The translations under genes were made by a program, and so were the position numbers. 31,115 bases of DNA. Source: Caldifarciminota bacterium UBA6260 (lineage in GTDB: Bacteria > Hydrothermota > 32-111). Below are positions 17,313-24,761 of this stretch, in pieces. Where the stretch lies: contig DJVI01000008.1 of assembly GCA_002441125.1 (NCBI GenBank), positions 80,007 to 111,121 of the forward strand, in the 5' to 3' direction. Positions within the stretch are counted from its first letter, which is position 1. Every line of letters begins with the position of its first letter. Below the pieces are notes generated by a model. It did not search any database. It saw nothing but the letters and a program-made list of their open reading frames with translations, and was not told where the DNA came from.

Positions 17313-18404
17313 ATGTCACCTTTACCTTCAATAGTTCAACTTTTAACTGAGATGGTTGAAAGAAAAGCATCAGATTTACATATAACTGCCGGGCTTCCTC
17401 CATGCATAAGGATAGATGGAGAGATAGTTCCAATGAGTTACGATGTTTTGAAACCTCAGGATTGTGAACAACTCGCTTACTCTGTTTTGAATGACCAACA
17501 GAAAAAAACTTTTGAACAGAACTGGGAACTTGACCTCTCAATATCTGTACCAAACCTTTCAAGGTTCAGAGGAAATGTTTTTCGTCAGCGTGGAAATGTT
17601 GCTATGGTTTTAAGGCAGATTCCTTTTGAGATAAAAGGTTACAAAGAACTTGGACTCCCGCCAATAGTTTCAGAGTTCGCAAAAAGACCTAAAGGACTTA
17701 TTCTTGTAACAGGTCCAACAGGTTCCGGAAAATCAACAACTCTCGCTGCTATGATAGATCAGATAAATCAGGAGAGGAGAAGTCATATAATAACGGTTGA
17801 GGATCCTATTGAATTTTTGTTCAAACATAAGAAATGTATAGTTAACCAGAGACAGGTTGGTTCTGATACGAAATCTTTCGCTTCAGCTTTAAAATACGCT
17901 TTAAGACAAGACCCGGATATAGTTATGATAGGTGAGATGAGAGACCTTGAAACTATTCAGGCTGCACTAACAATATCTGAAACAGGACATTTGACTTTCG
18001 CAACATTACATACAAATTCTGCTGCAGAATCTATAAACCGTATAATTGATGTTTTCCCTGAAGCTCAACAGGGACAGGTTAGAGCACAACTCGCATTCGT
18101 TATAATAGCGATTATGACCCAGACACTTGTTCCAAAAATAAGAGGTGGAAGAGCAATGGCAATGGAGATTTTGGCTGGAACTCCAGCTATAAAAGCTTTG
18201 ATAAGGGATGATAAAGTTCATCAGATATATTCGATGATACAGGCAGGTAAAAAGTATGGTATGCAAACTATGAACCAGGCACTCTTTGATCTTTATAGAA
18301 CCGGGCAGATCACTCTTGAAAATATGATGTCAGCTTCTAAGGAACCTGAGGAGCTTGAAAAGATGATTTCTGAATATAGAAAAACCGGAAATGTAAATAT
18401 TTAA
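17313..18404 (+). CDS. pilT: Type IV pilus retraction ATPase PilT
   Basis: At 363 residues it lacks the N-terminal MshEN domain and the zinc site of PilB, as expected for PilT. The N-terminus has KASDLHITAGLPP, and Walker A is GPTGSGKS at 134-141. Walker B is IVMIGEMRDLET, and the His-box region is TFATLHTNSAAESINRIID. The segment IKALIRDDKVHQI corresponds to the AIRNLIRE retraction signature of PilT proteins. It should power pilus retraction for twitching motility or DNA uptake. AGGAGG lies eight bases before the ATG. Its place between pilB and pilC matches the common pilBTC order. Confidence 0.95.
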   Translation: MSPLPSIVQLLTEMVERKASDLHITAGLPPCIRIDGEIVPMSYDVLKPQDCEQLAYSVLNDQQKKTFEQNWELDLSISVPNLSRFRGNVFRQRGNVAMVLRQIPFEIKGYKELGLPPIVSEFAKRPKGLILVTGPTGSGKSTTLAAMIDQINQERRSHIITVEDPIEFLFKHKKCIVNQRQVGSDTKSFASALKYALRQDPDIVMIGEMRDLETIQAALTISETGHLTFATLHTNSAAESINRIIDVFPEAQQGQVRAQLAFVIIAIMTQTLVPKIRGGRAMAMEILAGTPAIKALIRDDKVHQIYSMIQAGKKYGMQTMNQALFDLYRTGQITLENMMSASKEPEELEKMISEYRKTGNVNI

Positions 18405-18415
18405 AAGGGGGAATT

Positions 18416-19615
18416 ATGGCTAAATTCAAATACAAAGCGAAAGGTAAGGATGGAAAGATAAAAGAGGATAGTATTGAAGCGCCAAACAAACAAAAAGCTG
18501 AACAGATTTTAAAAGCACAAGGTTACCAGATCATCTCTTTGGGTATGGATTGGAGTTCTATAGAGATAGGTGGTGGTGGAATTCCAACTAAAGTTATCTC
18601 AATATTTACAAGGCAGTTCTCAATTATGATCGCTGCTGGTTTACCTTTGATGCAATGTTTGAGAATCCTTCATGAACAAACTGAAAATAAAGCTTTTAAA
18701 AAAGTTTTGAGTGAAATGATAAGTGATGTTGAAAGTGGTTTAACACTTGCGGATGCTATGAGAAAACATAAAAATGCTTTTTCTGAACTTTATGTAAACA
18801 TGGTGAAAGCTGGTGAAGAGGGTGGTGCTTTGGAAACGATTTTAAGCCGTCTTGCTACATACCTTGAAAAGAGTGAGGCTCTAACAAGAAAGATAAAGGG
18901 AGCGATGATTTACCCGACGATAATAAGTATTGTTATGGTTATAGCGGTTGCTGTGATGCTTATTTTTGTTATTCCAATTTTTGCTGGTATGTTTACAAGT
19001 TTTGGTGGAACTTTACCTCTTCCAACTGCTATTCTTGTAAACCTGTCAAACTTTTTGAGAAAAAATATTCTATTTTTGATAATAGCAATCGTAATAATAA
19101 TAGTTGCAGTAAAATCTTTTCAGAACACTCCCCAAGGTAGATTATTTTTTGATAAACTTGCACTCTCAGCTCCAGTATTTGGAGATCTTCAAAGGAAACA
19201 GGTAGTAGCAAGATTTTCAAGAACTCTTGCGACACTGCTTTCCTCTGGTGTTAACATAATATCTGCACTTGAAACAACTGCAAAAACAGCTGGAAATGTT
19301 GTTGTTGAAGGTGCTATATTGAAAGCGAGAACAGCGATACAGGAAGGTGAATCTATTTCGCTTCCTCTTTCAAAAGAGAAAGTTTTTCCCCCAATGGTTG
19401 TCCAGATGATAAGGATTGGAGAGGAAACAGGTGGTCTTGAATCGATGCTTATCAAAGTTGCTGATTTTTATGATGAAGAGGTTGATGCTGCAGTTGAAGC
19501 TTTGATGTCAGCACTTGAACCATTGATAATGGTTGTTCTTGCTGTGGTTGTTGGTGGAATGATGGTTGCTATGTATTTACCGATGTTTAAGATGATAACA
19601 CTTGTTGGAGGATGA
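18416..19615 (+). CDS. pilC: Type IV pilus inner-membrane platform protein PilC
   Basis: The 399-residue protein has the two repeated T2SSF domains of the PilC/GspF family. The first (about 60-185) includes FTRQFSIMIAAGLPL and ends in a transmembrane helix around IISIVMVIAVAVMLIFVIP. A second helix lies near 205-230 (NILFLIIAIVIIIVAV). The second repeat (about 260-385) includes FSRTLATLLSSGVNI and RIGEETGGLESML and ends with a third helix. It is the membrane anchor on which PilB and PilT act. Only one pilC serves both PilB copies here. GGGGG lies four bases upstream of the ATG (spacer AATT), and pilT is 11 bases away. Confidence 0.95.
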   Translation: MAKFKYKAKGKDGKIKEDSIEAPNKQKAEQILKAQGYQIISLGMDWSSIEIGGGGIPTKVISIFTRQFSIMIAAGLPLMQCLRILHEQTENKAFKKVLSEMISDVESGLTLADAMRKHKNAFSELYVNMVKAGEEGGALETILSRLATYLEKSEALTRKIKGAMIYPTIISIVMVIAVAVMLIFVIPIFAGMFTSFGGTLPLPTAILVNLSNFLRKNILFLIIAIVIIIVAVKSFQNTPQGRLFFDKLALSAPVFGDLQRKQVVARFSRTLATLLSSGVNIISALETTAKTAGNVVVEGAILKARTAIQEGESISLPLSKEKVFPPMVVQMIRIGEETGGLESMLIKVADFYDEEVDAAVEALMSALEPLIMVVLAVVVGGMMVAMYLPMFKMITLVGG

Positions 19616-19626
19616 TACTTTTTTGA

Positions 19627-21168
19627 ATGTTTAAAGATATCGAAAAGAAATATTTCTGGTACATATCGATAAGATTTTTTATAGTTTTAACACTTCCCAT
19701 TTTGGGCATATTTTCCCGTTTAAGGGGAATGAAAGTAAACTTGATTCCACATTTTTCGATACTCTTTTTAACACTTCTTTTTAGTTTTTTCTTAATTATT
19801 TTACTTAAAACGAAAAAATTTTACACTTTTTATAATTATTTTCAGATAATATATGATAACCTTTTGATTTTTGGGATAGTCTATTTCACAGGTGGATCAA
19901 ACAACTTTTTTGAAATCCTTTATTTTGTAAACATCATTGCTGCGAGTTTTTTTCTTTTTGCAAAAGGTAGTTTTTTAACAGCTACATTATCAACCTTCGC
20001 CTATTCATTTTTTGTTTTCGGTGAATATTTTGGTTTTATAATTTCTCCTTTCAGACCTTTACCACAACCGCAAATAAACCTTGAAGAGTTAATAATCAGA
20101 GTTTACATCTATACCCTTTCATTCTTCCTTGTTGCAGCCGTGAGTGGTTTTCTATCGGAAAGGTTACAGGCAAGAAAAGTTGAACTTTTCAAATATTCTG
20201 CAAAGTTGAAAGATCTTTTAAACCATATTCCCTATTCCATAATACTTTTGGATGAATATTATAAAGTTACAGATTTCAATAAAAAAAGTAAAGAACTTTT
20301 TGAGAAAATAGCATCTAATATAAATATGGAAGAGATTGACAGAGAAGTGTTTGAAATCGTTAAAAATGGTGAGAGAAAAAATTTTATACGGGATAAAAAA
20401 ACTTTTCAGGTATTAGTTGACAAAATATTCAACGAAAATAGTGGAGAGACTTTCATAATGGTTTTTATAAACGATATTACAGATATAGTGGAATATGAAA
20501 GAAGGTTGAGAGTTAAAGATAAACTTGAAACTATAGGACATCTATCAGCGTCACTTGCACATGAGATAAGAAATCCTGTATCAAATATTAAAGAGAGTGC
20601 GAGGATACTTTCAAGTGAGTTAAAGGAAGAAGATAAAAATCATCCAATGTTTAATATTCTTTTAGAAGAGGTTGAAAGGTTAAACTCTCTTGTTGATCAG
20701 TTTTTGGAGTATGCCAAGGTTAAAAAGATAGAACCTGAACTTATAGATTTAAAAGATTTTGTCAGTGAACTTACAATGTGTGATGAAAAATTTGGAAAAG
20801 TAAAATTTGAAAATTTCGAAAAAGGCTTTGTTTATGCTGAAAGAAGTGGACTGAAACAGATATTTATAAACCTCCTTGATAACAGTTTAGATGCAATTAC
20901 AGGTGTTGATGATGGTTATGTAAAAGTTGTATATGAGAGGGAAAAAGGTTTTGATGTTTTGAGATTTATAGATAATGGGAAAGGTATAGATGAAGATTTG
21001 AAAAGTAAGATGTTTCAACCTTTTGTAACCAACAAAAGTAAAGGTACCGGGCTTGGTCTTTCGATAGTTTACAAAATAGTTAAGGATGAACATTCTGGAG
21101 AGATTGATTTTAAAAGTGAAAAAGGTTATACTGAATTTATTTTAAAGTTCAGGAGGAATATTGAATAA
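19627..21168 (+). CDS. pilS: Sensor histidine kinase PilS
   Basis: The 513-residue kinase has about six N-terminal membrane segments (roughly residues 14-180), as in PilS. A PAS-like region (LLNHIPYSIILLDEYYKVTDFN) follows. The HisKA box is SLAHEIRNPVSNI with phospho-acceptor H312. The ATPase domain carries the N box NLLDNSLDAI, the G1 box DNGKGID and the G2 box GTGLGLS. In Pseudomonas PilS senses pilin within the membrane; a similar role here is inferred. It should phosphorylate PilR, whose gene overlaps its 3' end by 8 bp. The ATG at 19627 has no close Shine-Dalgarno site; a GGAGG lies about 16 bases upstream within the end of pilC. Confidence 0.88.
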   Translation: MFKDIEKKYFWYISIRFFIVLTLPILGIFSRLRGMKVNLIPHFSILFLTLLFSFFLIILLKTKKFYTFYNYFQIIYDNLLIFGIVYFTGGSNNFFEILYFVNIIAASFFLFAKGSFLTATLSTFAYSFFVFGEYFGFIISPFRPLPQPQINLEELIIRVYIYTLSFFLVAAVSGFLSERLQARKVELFKYSAKLKDLLNHIPYSIILLDEYYKVTDFNKKSKELFEKIASNINMEEIDREVFEIVKNGERKNFIRDKKTFQVLVDKIFNENSGETFIMVFINDITDIVEYERRLRVKDKLETIGHLSASLAHEIRNPVSNIKESARILSSELKEEDKNHPMFNILLEEVERLNSLVDQFLEYAKVKKIEPELIDLKDFVSELTMCDEKFGKVKFENFEKGFVYAERSGLKQIFINLLDNSLDAITGVDDGYVKVVYEREKGFDVLRFIDNGKGIDEDLKSKMFQPFVTNKSKGTGLGLSIVYKIVKDEHSGEIDFKSEKGYTEFILKFRRNIE

Positions 21169-22513
21169 ATATCATATCCTTATAGTTGATGATGATCTTA
21201 ACAGATGTAGAGTTCTTGATTATAGGTTGAAAAAGTTTGGATACAAAACTACATACACAACAAACCCTAAGGATGCGCTCGAAAAGTTCAAAGATGAAAA
21301 TATCGATCTTGTTATTTCAGATATAAAGATGCAGGAGATGTCAGGTATAGAACTTTTAAAAAAGTTGAAAGAGATAGACCCACTTGTTAATGTCATACTT
21401 ATCACAGCATTCGGTAAAACACAGGAACTTTTACTTGAAGCTTTAAGAAATGGTGCTTTTGATTTTCTTGAGAAGGTCGAGGACTCTGATTACCTTATAG
21501 AGATAGTTGAAAGGGGATTAAAAAATAGGGATGAGAAGTTAAATTATCTCTATCTTAAAGAGAAAGTAATTTTTGAAATACCTTCAGAGTTCATCGGGGA
21601 AGATGAGAAAATAAAAAAGATTTTAAAAAATATAAACGATATTTCAAAAACTGATTCAACGGTTCTAATAACTGGAGAGAGTGGAACAGGAAAAGAATTG
21701 ATAGCGAGGATGATACATAAAAATTCAAAAAGAAGAGATAACAACTTTGTTTCTTTCAACTGTGCTGCGTTGAACCCAAACCTGATAGAGAGTGAACTTT
21801 TTGGTTATAAAAAAGGTGCTTTTACTGGTGCTTACACAAACAAGGATGGACTTATAAAAGTTGCAGATATGGGGACATTATTTTTGGATGAGATATCTGA
21901 AATGGACATTTCGCTTCAGGCTAAACTTTTAAGAGTTTTACAGGAAAGGGAAGTTGTTCCAGTTGGATCAACGGACCCAATACCTGTTGATGTTAGGATA
22001 ATATCAGCCACAAATAAAAACATAGATGATGAGGTTAAAAAAAATAATTTTCGCCTCGATCTTTTTTACAGATTGAATGTTATAAGGATAGATCTTCCAC
22101 CTTTAAGGGAAAGGAAAGAAGATATCCCCAAGATTTTTGACTACTATGTGGATTTTTACTCGAAAAAGATGGGAAAGGTTATAAAAAGAATAGACCCTTC
22201 AGTTTACGATCTTTTAAAAGATTACTCTTGGCCCGGTAATGTCAGAGAACTTATGAACATTGTTGAAAGGATAATAGTTATAAAGGATAATTCTGAAATA
22301 AAAAAGAGTGACATTCCACAACTTTCAATTTTAAAAGTCCAGCAAACTTCAAAAGGGTTTACACCACAAAAGATTGATGATGTTGAGAAAAAACTTATTG
22401 AGGATACTTTGAAATTTTATAACTATGATAAGAAACAGGCGAGTATTGCTCTTGGAATAAATATCTCAACACTTTATAGAAAGATAAAGGATTACCGAAT
22501 TGAGGAATCATAG
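21161..22513 (+). CDS. pilR: Sigma-54-dependent response regulator PilR
   Basis: A 450-residue NtrC-type activator. The receiver domain (about 1-120) has the acidic pocket DDD at 10-12 and the phospho-acceptor D54. The AAA+ domain has Walker A GESGTGKE at 172-179 and the sigma-54 contact loop GAFTGA at 219-224. A Fis-type helix-turn-helix closes the protein (KKQASIALGINISTLYRKI). It should activate pilin transcription after phosphorylation by PilS; two sigma-54 promoters lie downstream of it. The start is TTG at 21161, four bases after AGGAGG, inside the end of pilS. The stop overlaps the convergent glycosyltransferase gene by 6 bp. Confidence 0.93.
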   Translation: MNKYHILIVDDDLNRCRVLDYRLKKFGYKTTYTTNPKDALEKFKDENIDLVISDIKMQEMSGIELLKKLKEIDPLVNVILITAFGKTQELLLEALRNGAFDFLEKVEDSDYLIEIVERGLKNRDEKLNYLYLKEKVIFEIPSEFIGEDEKIKKILKNINDISKTDSTVLITGESGTGKELIARMIHKNSKRRDNNFVSFNCAALNPNLIESELFGYKKGAFTGAYTNKDGLIKVADMGTLFLDEISEMDISLQAKLLRVLQEREVVPVGSTDPIPVDVRIISATNKNIDDEVKKNNFRLDLFYRLNVIRIDLPPLRERKEDIPKIFDYYVDFYSKKMGKVIKRIDPSVYDLLKDYSWPGNVRELMNIVERIIVIKDNSEIKKSDIPQLSILKVQQTSKGFTPQKIDDVEKKLIEDTLKFYNYDKKQASIALGINISTLYRKIKDYRIEES

Positions 22514-23608
22514 ATTCTTTAAAATATTAAGGTATACAATTTTTTCTCTTTCCCAATTGTAAAATTCTATAAAGTTTTTATAAGAATTTTCTTTTAACTT
22601 TTTAAGATCGACTTTTTTAAATCTTTCCAACTTTTCCAAAACATTCTTCCTTTCTGAAAAATCTGCTGTAAAACCATTGTTACATCTTTCAACAATTTTT
22701 AAAGTTTCAACATTTTCGTAAACAAAGATAGCAAGAGATGAAGCCATATACTGGAAGATTTTGTTTGGAAGTGAAAACTTATGGTTCAAATTGTTAGTTT
22801 TTAAAGGGTGAACTCCTATATCGAAAAGTTTTAAAGTTGGAATAACCTTTTTTTCTTCTATATTATCAAAAATTTTTATATTCTGACTATCTGAAAGTTT
22901 TAAAAGATTTTTTCCTATCAAAGTGAGATGGTAATCTTTTTCGAAATTTTTAAATACTTCTAAAAGAAAAGGTATGTTCCTTTCCGAAGATATTGGTCCA
23001 ATGTATACAAATTTTATCCTTTTTTCGTTTTTTATAAAATCGAAAATAGTTTTTTCAAATTCAGAATAAGAATTTAAATAGGGAAAATTCCTGACAACGA
23101 AAATATTTTTGGTTTGGTATTTTTCTTCAAAATAATTTTTTATTGAATTTGAAACTGTAACAAAATATTTAATCTTTTTTATCAATCTTTTCTCAAGAAG
23201 GTACTCTAAATAGTTGTAAATTCTTGTTAAAATATTTTTTCTGACACCAGCCCTTTCACACCAGATCTCATGTGAATCGTATATTATACTATCTTTTTTG
23301 TTTATGAATGCAAAATATGATGGTAAAAATGTTTCAAAATCATTAGCATGAACAATATCAGGTCTTACATTTTTAACAGTTATGTATGTTTTAAATCTAA
23401 GATAAAAATTGTAGTAGAGAAAATCGAATATGGACTTGTTTTTTCTGTTTAATTTATAATTTATATCAATATAATGGACTTTTTTATTTGTAAAATTACC
23501 ATTACCCAAAAGAAAAAGATCATAATTTTTTTCAACGGTTTGCAGATATCTTAATATTCTTGAATCATTTTTAACATCTGAAAAAGTTAAAATAAAAATC
23601 TTTTTCAC
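22508..23608 (-). CDS. GT4-like glycosyltransferase
   Basis: The 366-residue protein has a GT-B layout: an N-terminal half with FSDVKNDSRILRYLQ, IVHANDFETFLPSY and YDSHEIW, and a C-terminal half with VYIGPISSERNIPFLLEVF and LPNKIFQYMASSLAIF. The last matches the donor-binding motif of family 4 enzymes, but the usual glutamate (FEYM) is glutamine here. Donor and acceptor are unknown; surface polysaccharide, lipid or pilin glycosylation are options. The start is GTG at 23608, six bases after an extended -10 box and without a Shine-Dalgarno site. It is transcribed toward pilR and away from the pilins. Confidence 0.75.
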   Translation of the reverse strand: MKKIFILTFSDVKNDSRILRYLQTVEKNYDLFLLGNGNFTNKKVHYIDINYKLNRKNKSIFDFLYYNFYLRFKTYITVKNVRPDIVHANDFETFLPSYFAFINKKDSIIYDSHEIWCERAGVRKNILTRIYNYLEYLLEKRLIKKIKYFVTVSNSIKNYFEEKYQTKNIFVVRNFPYLNSYSEFEKTIFDFIKNEKRIKFVYIGPISSERNIPFLLEVFKNFEKDYHLTLIGKNLLKLSDSQNIKIFDNIEEKKVIPTLKLFDIGVHPLKTNNLNHKFSLPNKIFQYMASSLAIFVYENVETLKIVERCNNGFTADFSERKNVLEKLERFKKVDLKKLKENSYKNFIEFYNWEREKIVYLNILKNL

Positions 23609-23614
23609 AAAAAA

Positions 23615-23623
23615 ATTATACCA
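23615..23623 (-). promoter_or_regulatory. Extended -10 promoter of the glycosyltransferase gene
   Basis: On the minus strand TGGTATAAT is a perfect extended -10 (TGnTATAAT). Six T residues separate it from the GTG start at 23608, so the message should be leaderless. No convincing -35 box lies in the poly-T upstream stretch. Confidence 0.6.
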
Positions 23624-23656
23624 CTAAAATAAAAAAAAAAAAGAAAAAATTTTTTA

Positions 23657-23680
23657 CTTTTTTGCAAAATGCAAAAAAAG
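23657..23680 (+). promoter_or_regulatory. Palindromic candidate PilR-binding site upstream of pilin 1
   Basis: The core TTTGCA-AAA-TGCAAA (23661-23675) is a perfect dyad with 6-bp arms. The arms extend outward as CTTTTTTGCA and TGCAAAAAAAG. The first core base lies 68 bp before the -24 GG of the downstream sigma-54 promoter. The same dyad recurs at nearly the same offset before pilin 2, so it is a strong candidate activator site. Binding by PilR is inferred. Confidence 0.65.
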
Positions 23681-23727
23681 ATTTCTCTTTTTTCTAAACT
23701 AAGTAATTAAAATAAATAGGTTAAATT

Positions 23728-23742
23728 TGGAACGATTTTTGC
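23728..23742 (+). promoter_or_regulatory. Sigma-54 promoter of pilin 1
   Basis: TGGAACG, four bases, then TTGC: GG at 23729-23730 and GC at 23741-23742, exactly 10 bases apart. Against TGGCAC-N5-TTGC it differs only at the fourth position. The predicted transcription start is near 23754, three bases before the ATG. Confidence 0.8.
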
Positions 23743-23756
23743 TTAAAAATTATCTT

Positions 23757-24158
23757 ATGAAAAAAGGATTTACTCTCATAGAGCTCATGATTGTTGTAGT
23801 GATCATAGGTATATTAGCTGCGATTGCTATACCGAACTATTACAGACTTGTATATAAGGCAAAAGCGGCAAGTGTTATTTCTAACATGCACACAACACAG
23901 ATGACAGTTGAACTAAAAGCAACAGAAACAACATATTTAACATATTTCCCAAATGTTGAATCATTTATTGACCAATTACCACAAAATTTTAAAAACCCAT
24001 TCAACAACCTTTCTCCAGCGTTGCAGAATGCTGAAGAGAACAACCTTGAAGGTGTTGTTGAATATGAAGGAGATTCCTCAACTTATAGAATAACAGGTTA
24101 TGGTAAAGATACAGATTCAACTCTACTTGAGCTGACCCCTTCATCGCATCTTTTTTGA
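23757..24158 (+). CDS. Type IV pilin, first copy
   Basis: The 133-residue prepilin starts MKKGFTLIELMIVVVIIG, the class III leader cleaved between Gly4 and Phe5, with Glu at mature position +5. The hydrophobic N-terminal helix is followed by a small globular domain without cysteines, so no disulfide loop. The C-terminus has RITGYGKD...LELTPSSHLF. The first 27 residues (through AIAIPN) are identical to the next pilin, after which the two diverge, so they are old paralogues. The upstream TTG at 23727 is not the start because it lies in the sigma-54 promoter. The ATG has no Shine-Dalgarno site. It could be a major or minor pilin; a GspG-like pseudopilin is less likely in this locus. Confidence 0.9.
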   Translation: MKKGFTLIELMIVVVIIGILAAIAIPNYYRLVYKAKAASVISNMHTTQMTVELKATETTYLTYFPNVESFIDQLPQNFKNPFNNLSPALQNAEENNLEGVVEYEGDSSTYRITGYGKDTDSTLLELTPSSHLF

Positions 24159-24173
24159 TTTGCAAATTGCAAA
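24159..24173 (+). promoter_or_regulatory. Palindromic candidate PilR-binding site upstream of pilin 2
   Basis: TTTGCA-AAT-TGCAAA, a perfect dyad with 6-bp arms and a 3-bp spacer, starting directly after the stop codon of pilin 1. Its first base lies 67 bp before the -24 GG of the second sigma-54 promoter, against 68 bp for the first site. Confidence 0.65.
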
Positions 24174-24224
24174 AAAGTTCTTTTAAATAAAAATTCTAAG
24201 TTATGAAATAAACGAGTTTAATTT

Positions 24225-24239
24225 TGGCACAAAATTTGT
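24225..24239 (+). promoter_or_regulatory. Sigma-54 promoter of pilin 2
   Basis: TGGCAC (24225-24230) is a perfect -24 element. After five bases comes TTGT (24236-24239), one mismatch to the -12 TTGC. The predicted transcription start is near 24251, leaving a leader of about 22 bases containing AGGAGG. Confidence 0.8.
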
Positions 24240-24272
24240 TTATAAAATAACAAAACCTAAAAAGGAGGCAAA

Positions 24273-24698
24273 ATGAAAAAAGGTTTTACACTAATTGAGC
24301 TTATGATAGTTGTTGTTATCATAGGTATTCTTGCAGCTATAGCTATTCCAAACTTTGTCCAGATCATAGACAAAGCGAAAGTTTCTTCAGTAAAAGCAAA
24401 TATGCACACATTCCAGGTTGCTATCGAAACATATGCTGTTGATTCAGCAGGAGTATATCCTCAGACAGATGTAATGACATCATATCTTCCAAACAATTTT
24501 AAAAACCCATATACCAATGCAACAGGAGGAAATGGTGGAGCATATAATTTTGGTTCTGAGGCAAATGCTCAGGGACTTGTTGGTTATGAAACTCCAAACC
24601 CAGATGGAACAGCGTTAGCAGGTCAGGATTATAAGATTACAGGTTATGGTAAAGATAGGTTAGTCGATCTTATTTTAACACCTGGAACAACTCAGTAA
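24273..24698 (+). CDS. Type IV pilin, second copy
   Basis: The 141-residue prepilin has the same leader and helix as its neighbour (MKKGFTLIELMIVVVIIG, cleavage after Gly4, Glu+5). The middle reads like GspG/PilA helices (KANMHTFQVAIETYAVDSAG), followed by a Gly/Asn/Ala-rich loop. The end, KITGYGKDRLVDLILTPG, matches the first pilin's C-terminal pattern. There are no cysteines. AGGAGG lies four bases before the ATG, so unlike pilin 1 it has a strong ribosome binding site. With its consensus -24 box, good ribosome binding site and a terminator behind it, this may be the major pilin; that is an inference. Confidence 0.92.
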   Translation: MKKGFTLIELMIVVVIIGILAAIAIPNFVQIIDKAKVSSVKANMHTFQVAIETYAVDSAGVYPQTDVMTSYLPNNFKNPYTNATGGNGGAYNFGSEANAQGLVGYETPNPDGTALAGQDYKITGYGKDRLVDLILTPGTTQ

Positions 24699-24712
24699 AA
24701 TTCAGATTTCAT

Positions 24713-24743
24713 AAAAAGGGGCTTTTCAAAGCCCCTTTTTTTT
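24713..24743 (+). terminator. Rho-independent terminator after pilin 2
   Basis: The GGGGCTT (24718-24724) and AAGCCCC (24729-24735) arms pair around a TTCA loop, flanked by A's upstream, and are followed by eight T's (24736-24743). It separates the pilin unit from the ABC/prepilin peptidase operon. It is the only clear intrinsic terminator I found. Confidence 0.9.
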
Positions 24744-24751
24744 GTTATAAT
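24743..24751 (+). promoter_or_regulatory. Extended -10 promoter of the ABC/pilD operon
   Basis: TGTTATAAT matches TGnTATAAT perfectly and begins in the last T of the preceding terminator. A weak -35 candidate, TTTTCA at 24723-24728 with 17 bp spacing, would overlap the hairpin. Ten bases separate TATAAT from the ATG at 24762, giving a leader of only a few bases. Confidence 0.55.
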
Positions 24752-24761
24752 AATCAAAAAT

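Noticed and set aside
17095..17562. 155-codon minus-strand frame across the pilB2/pilT junction
   Set aside because: It spans two convincing plus-strand genes, including their junction and Shine-Dalgarno site, and shows no recognisable motif.
13807..19615. Type II secretion system instead of type IV pilus
   Set aside because: A clear PilT retraction ATPase, PilS/PilR and two pilins favour a type IV pilus; no GspC, GspD or minor pseudopilin genes are present.
23624..23656. A/T homopolymer-rich stretch as a terminator or hairpin
   Set aside because: It has runs of A and T but no GC-containing stem; it is better read as promoter-flanking DNA between divergent units.
23727..23756. Upstream TTG start for pilin 1 adding ten residues
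   Set aside because: The TTG is part of the sigma-54 -24 element, and the prepilin leader MKKGF begins at the ATG at 23757.
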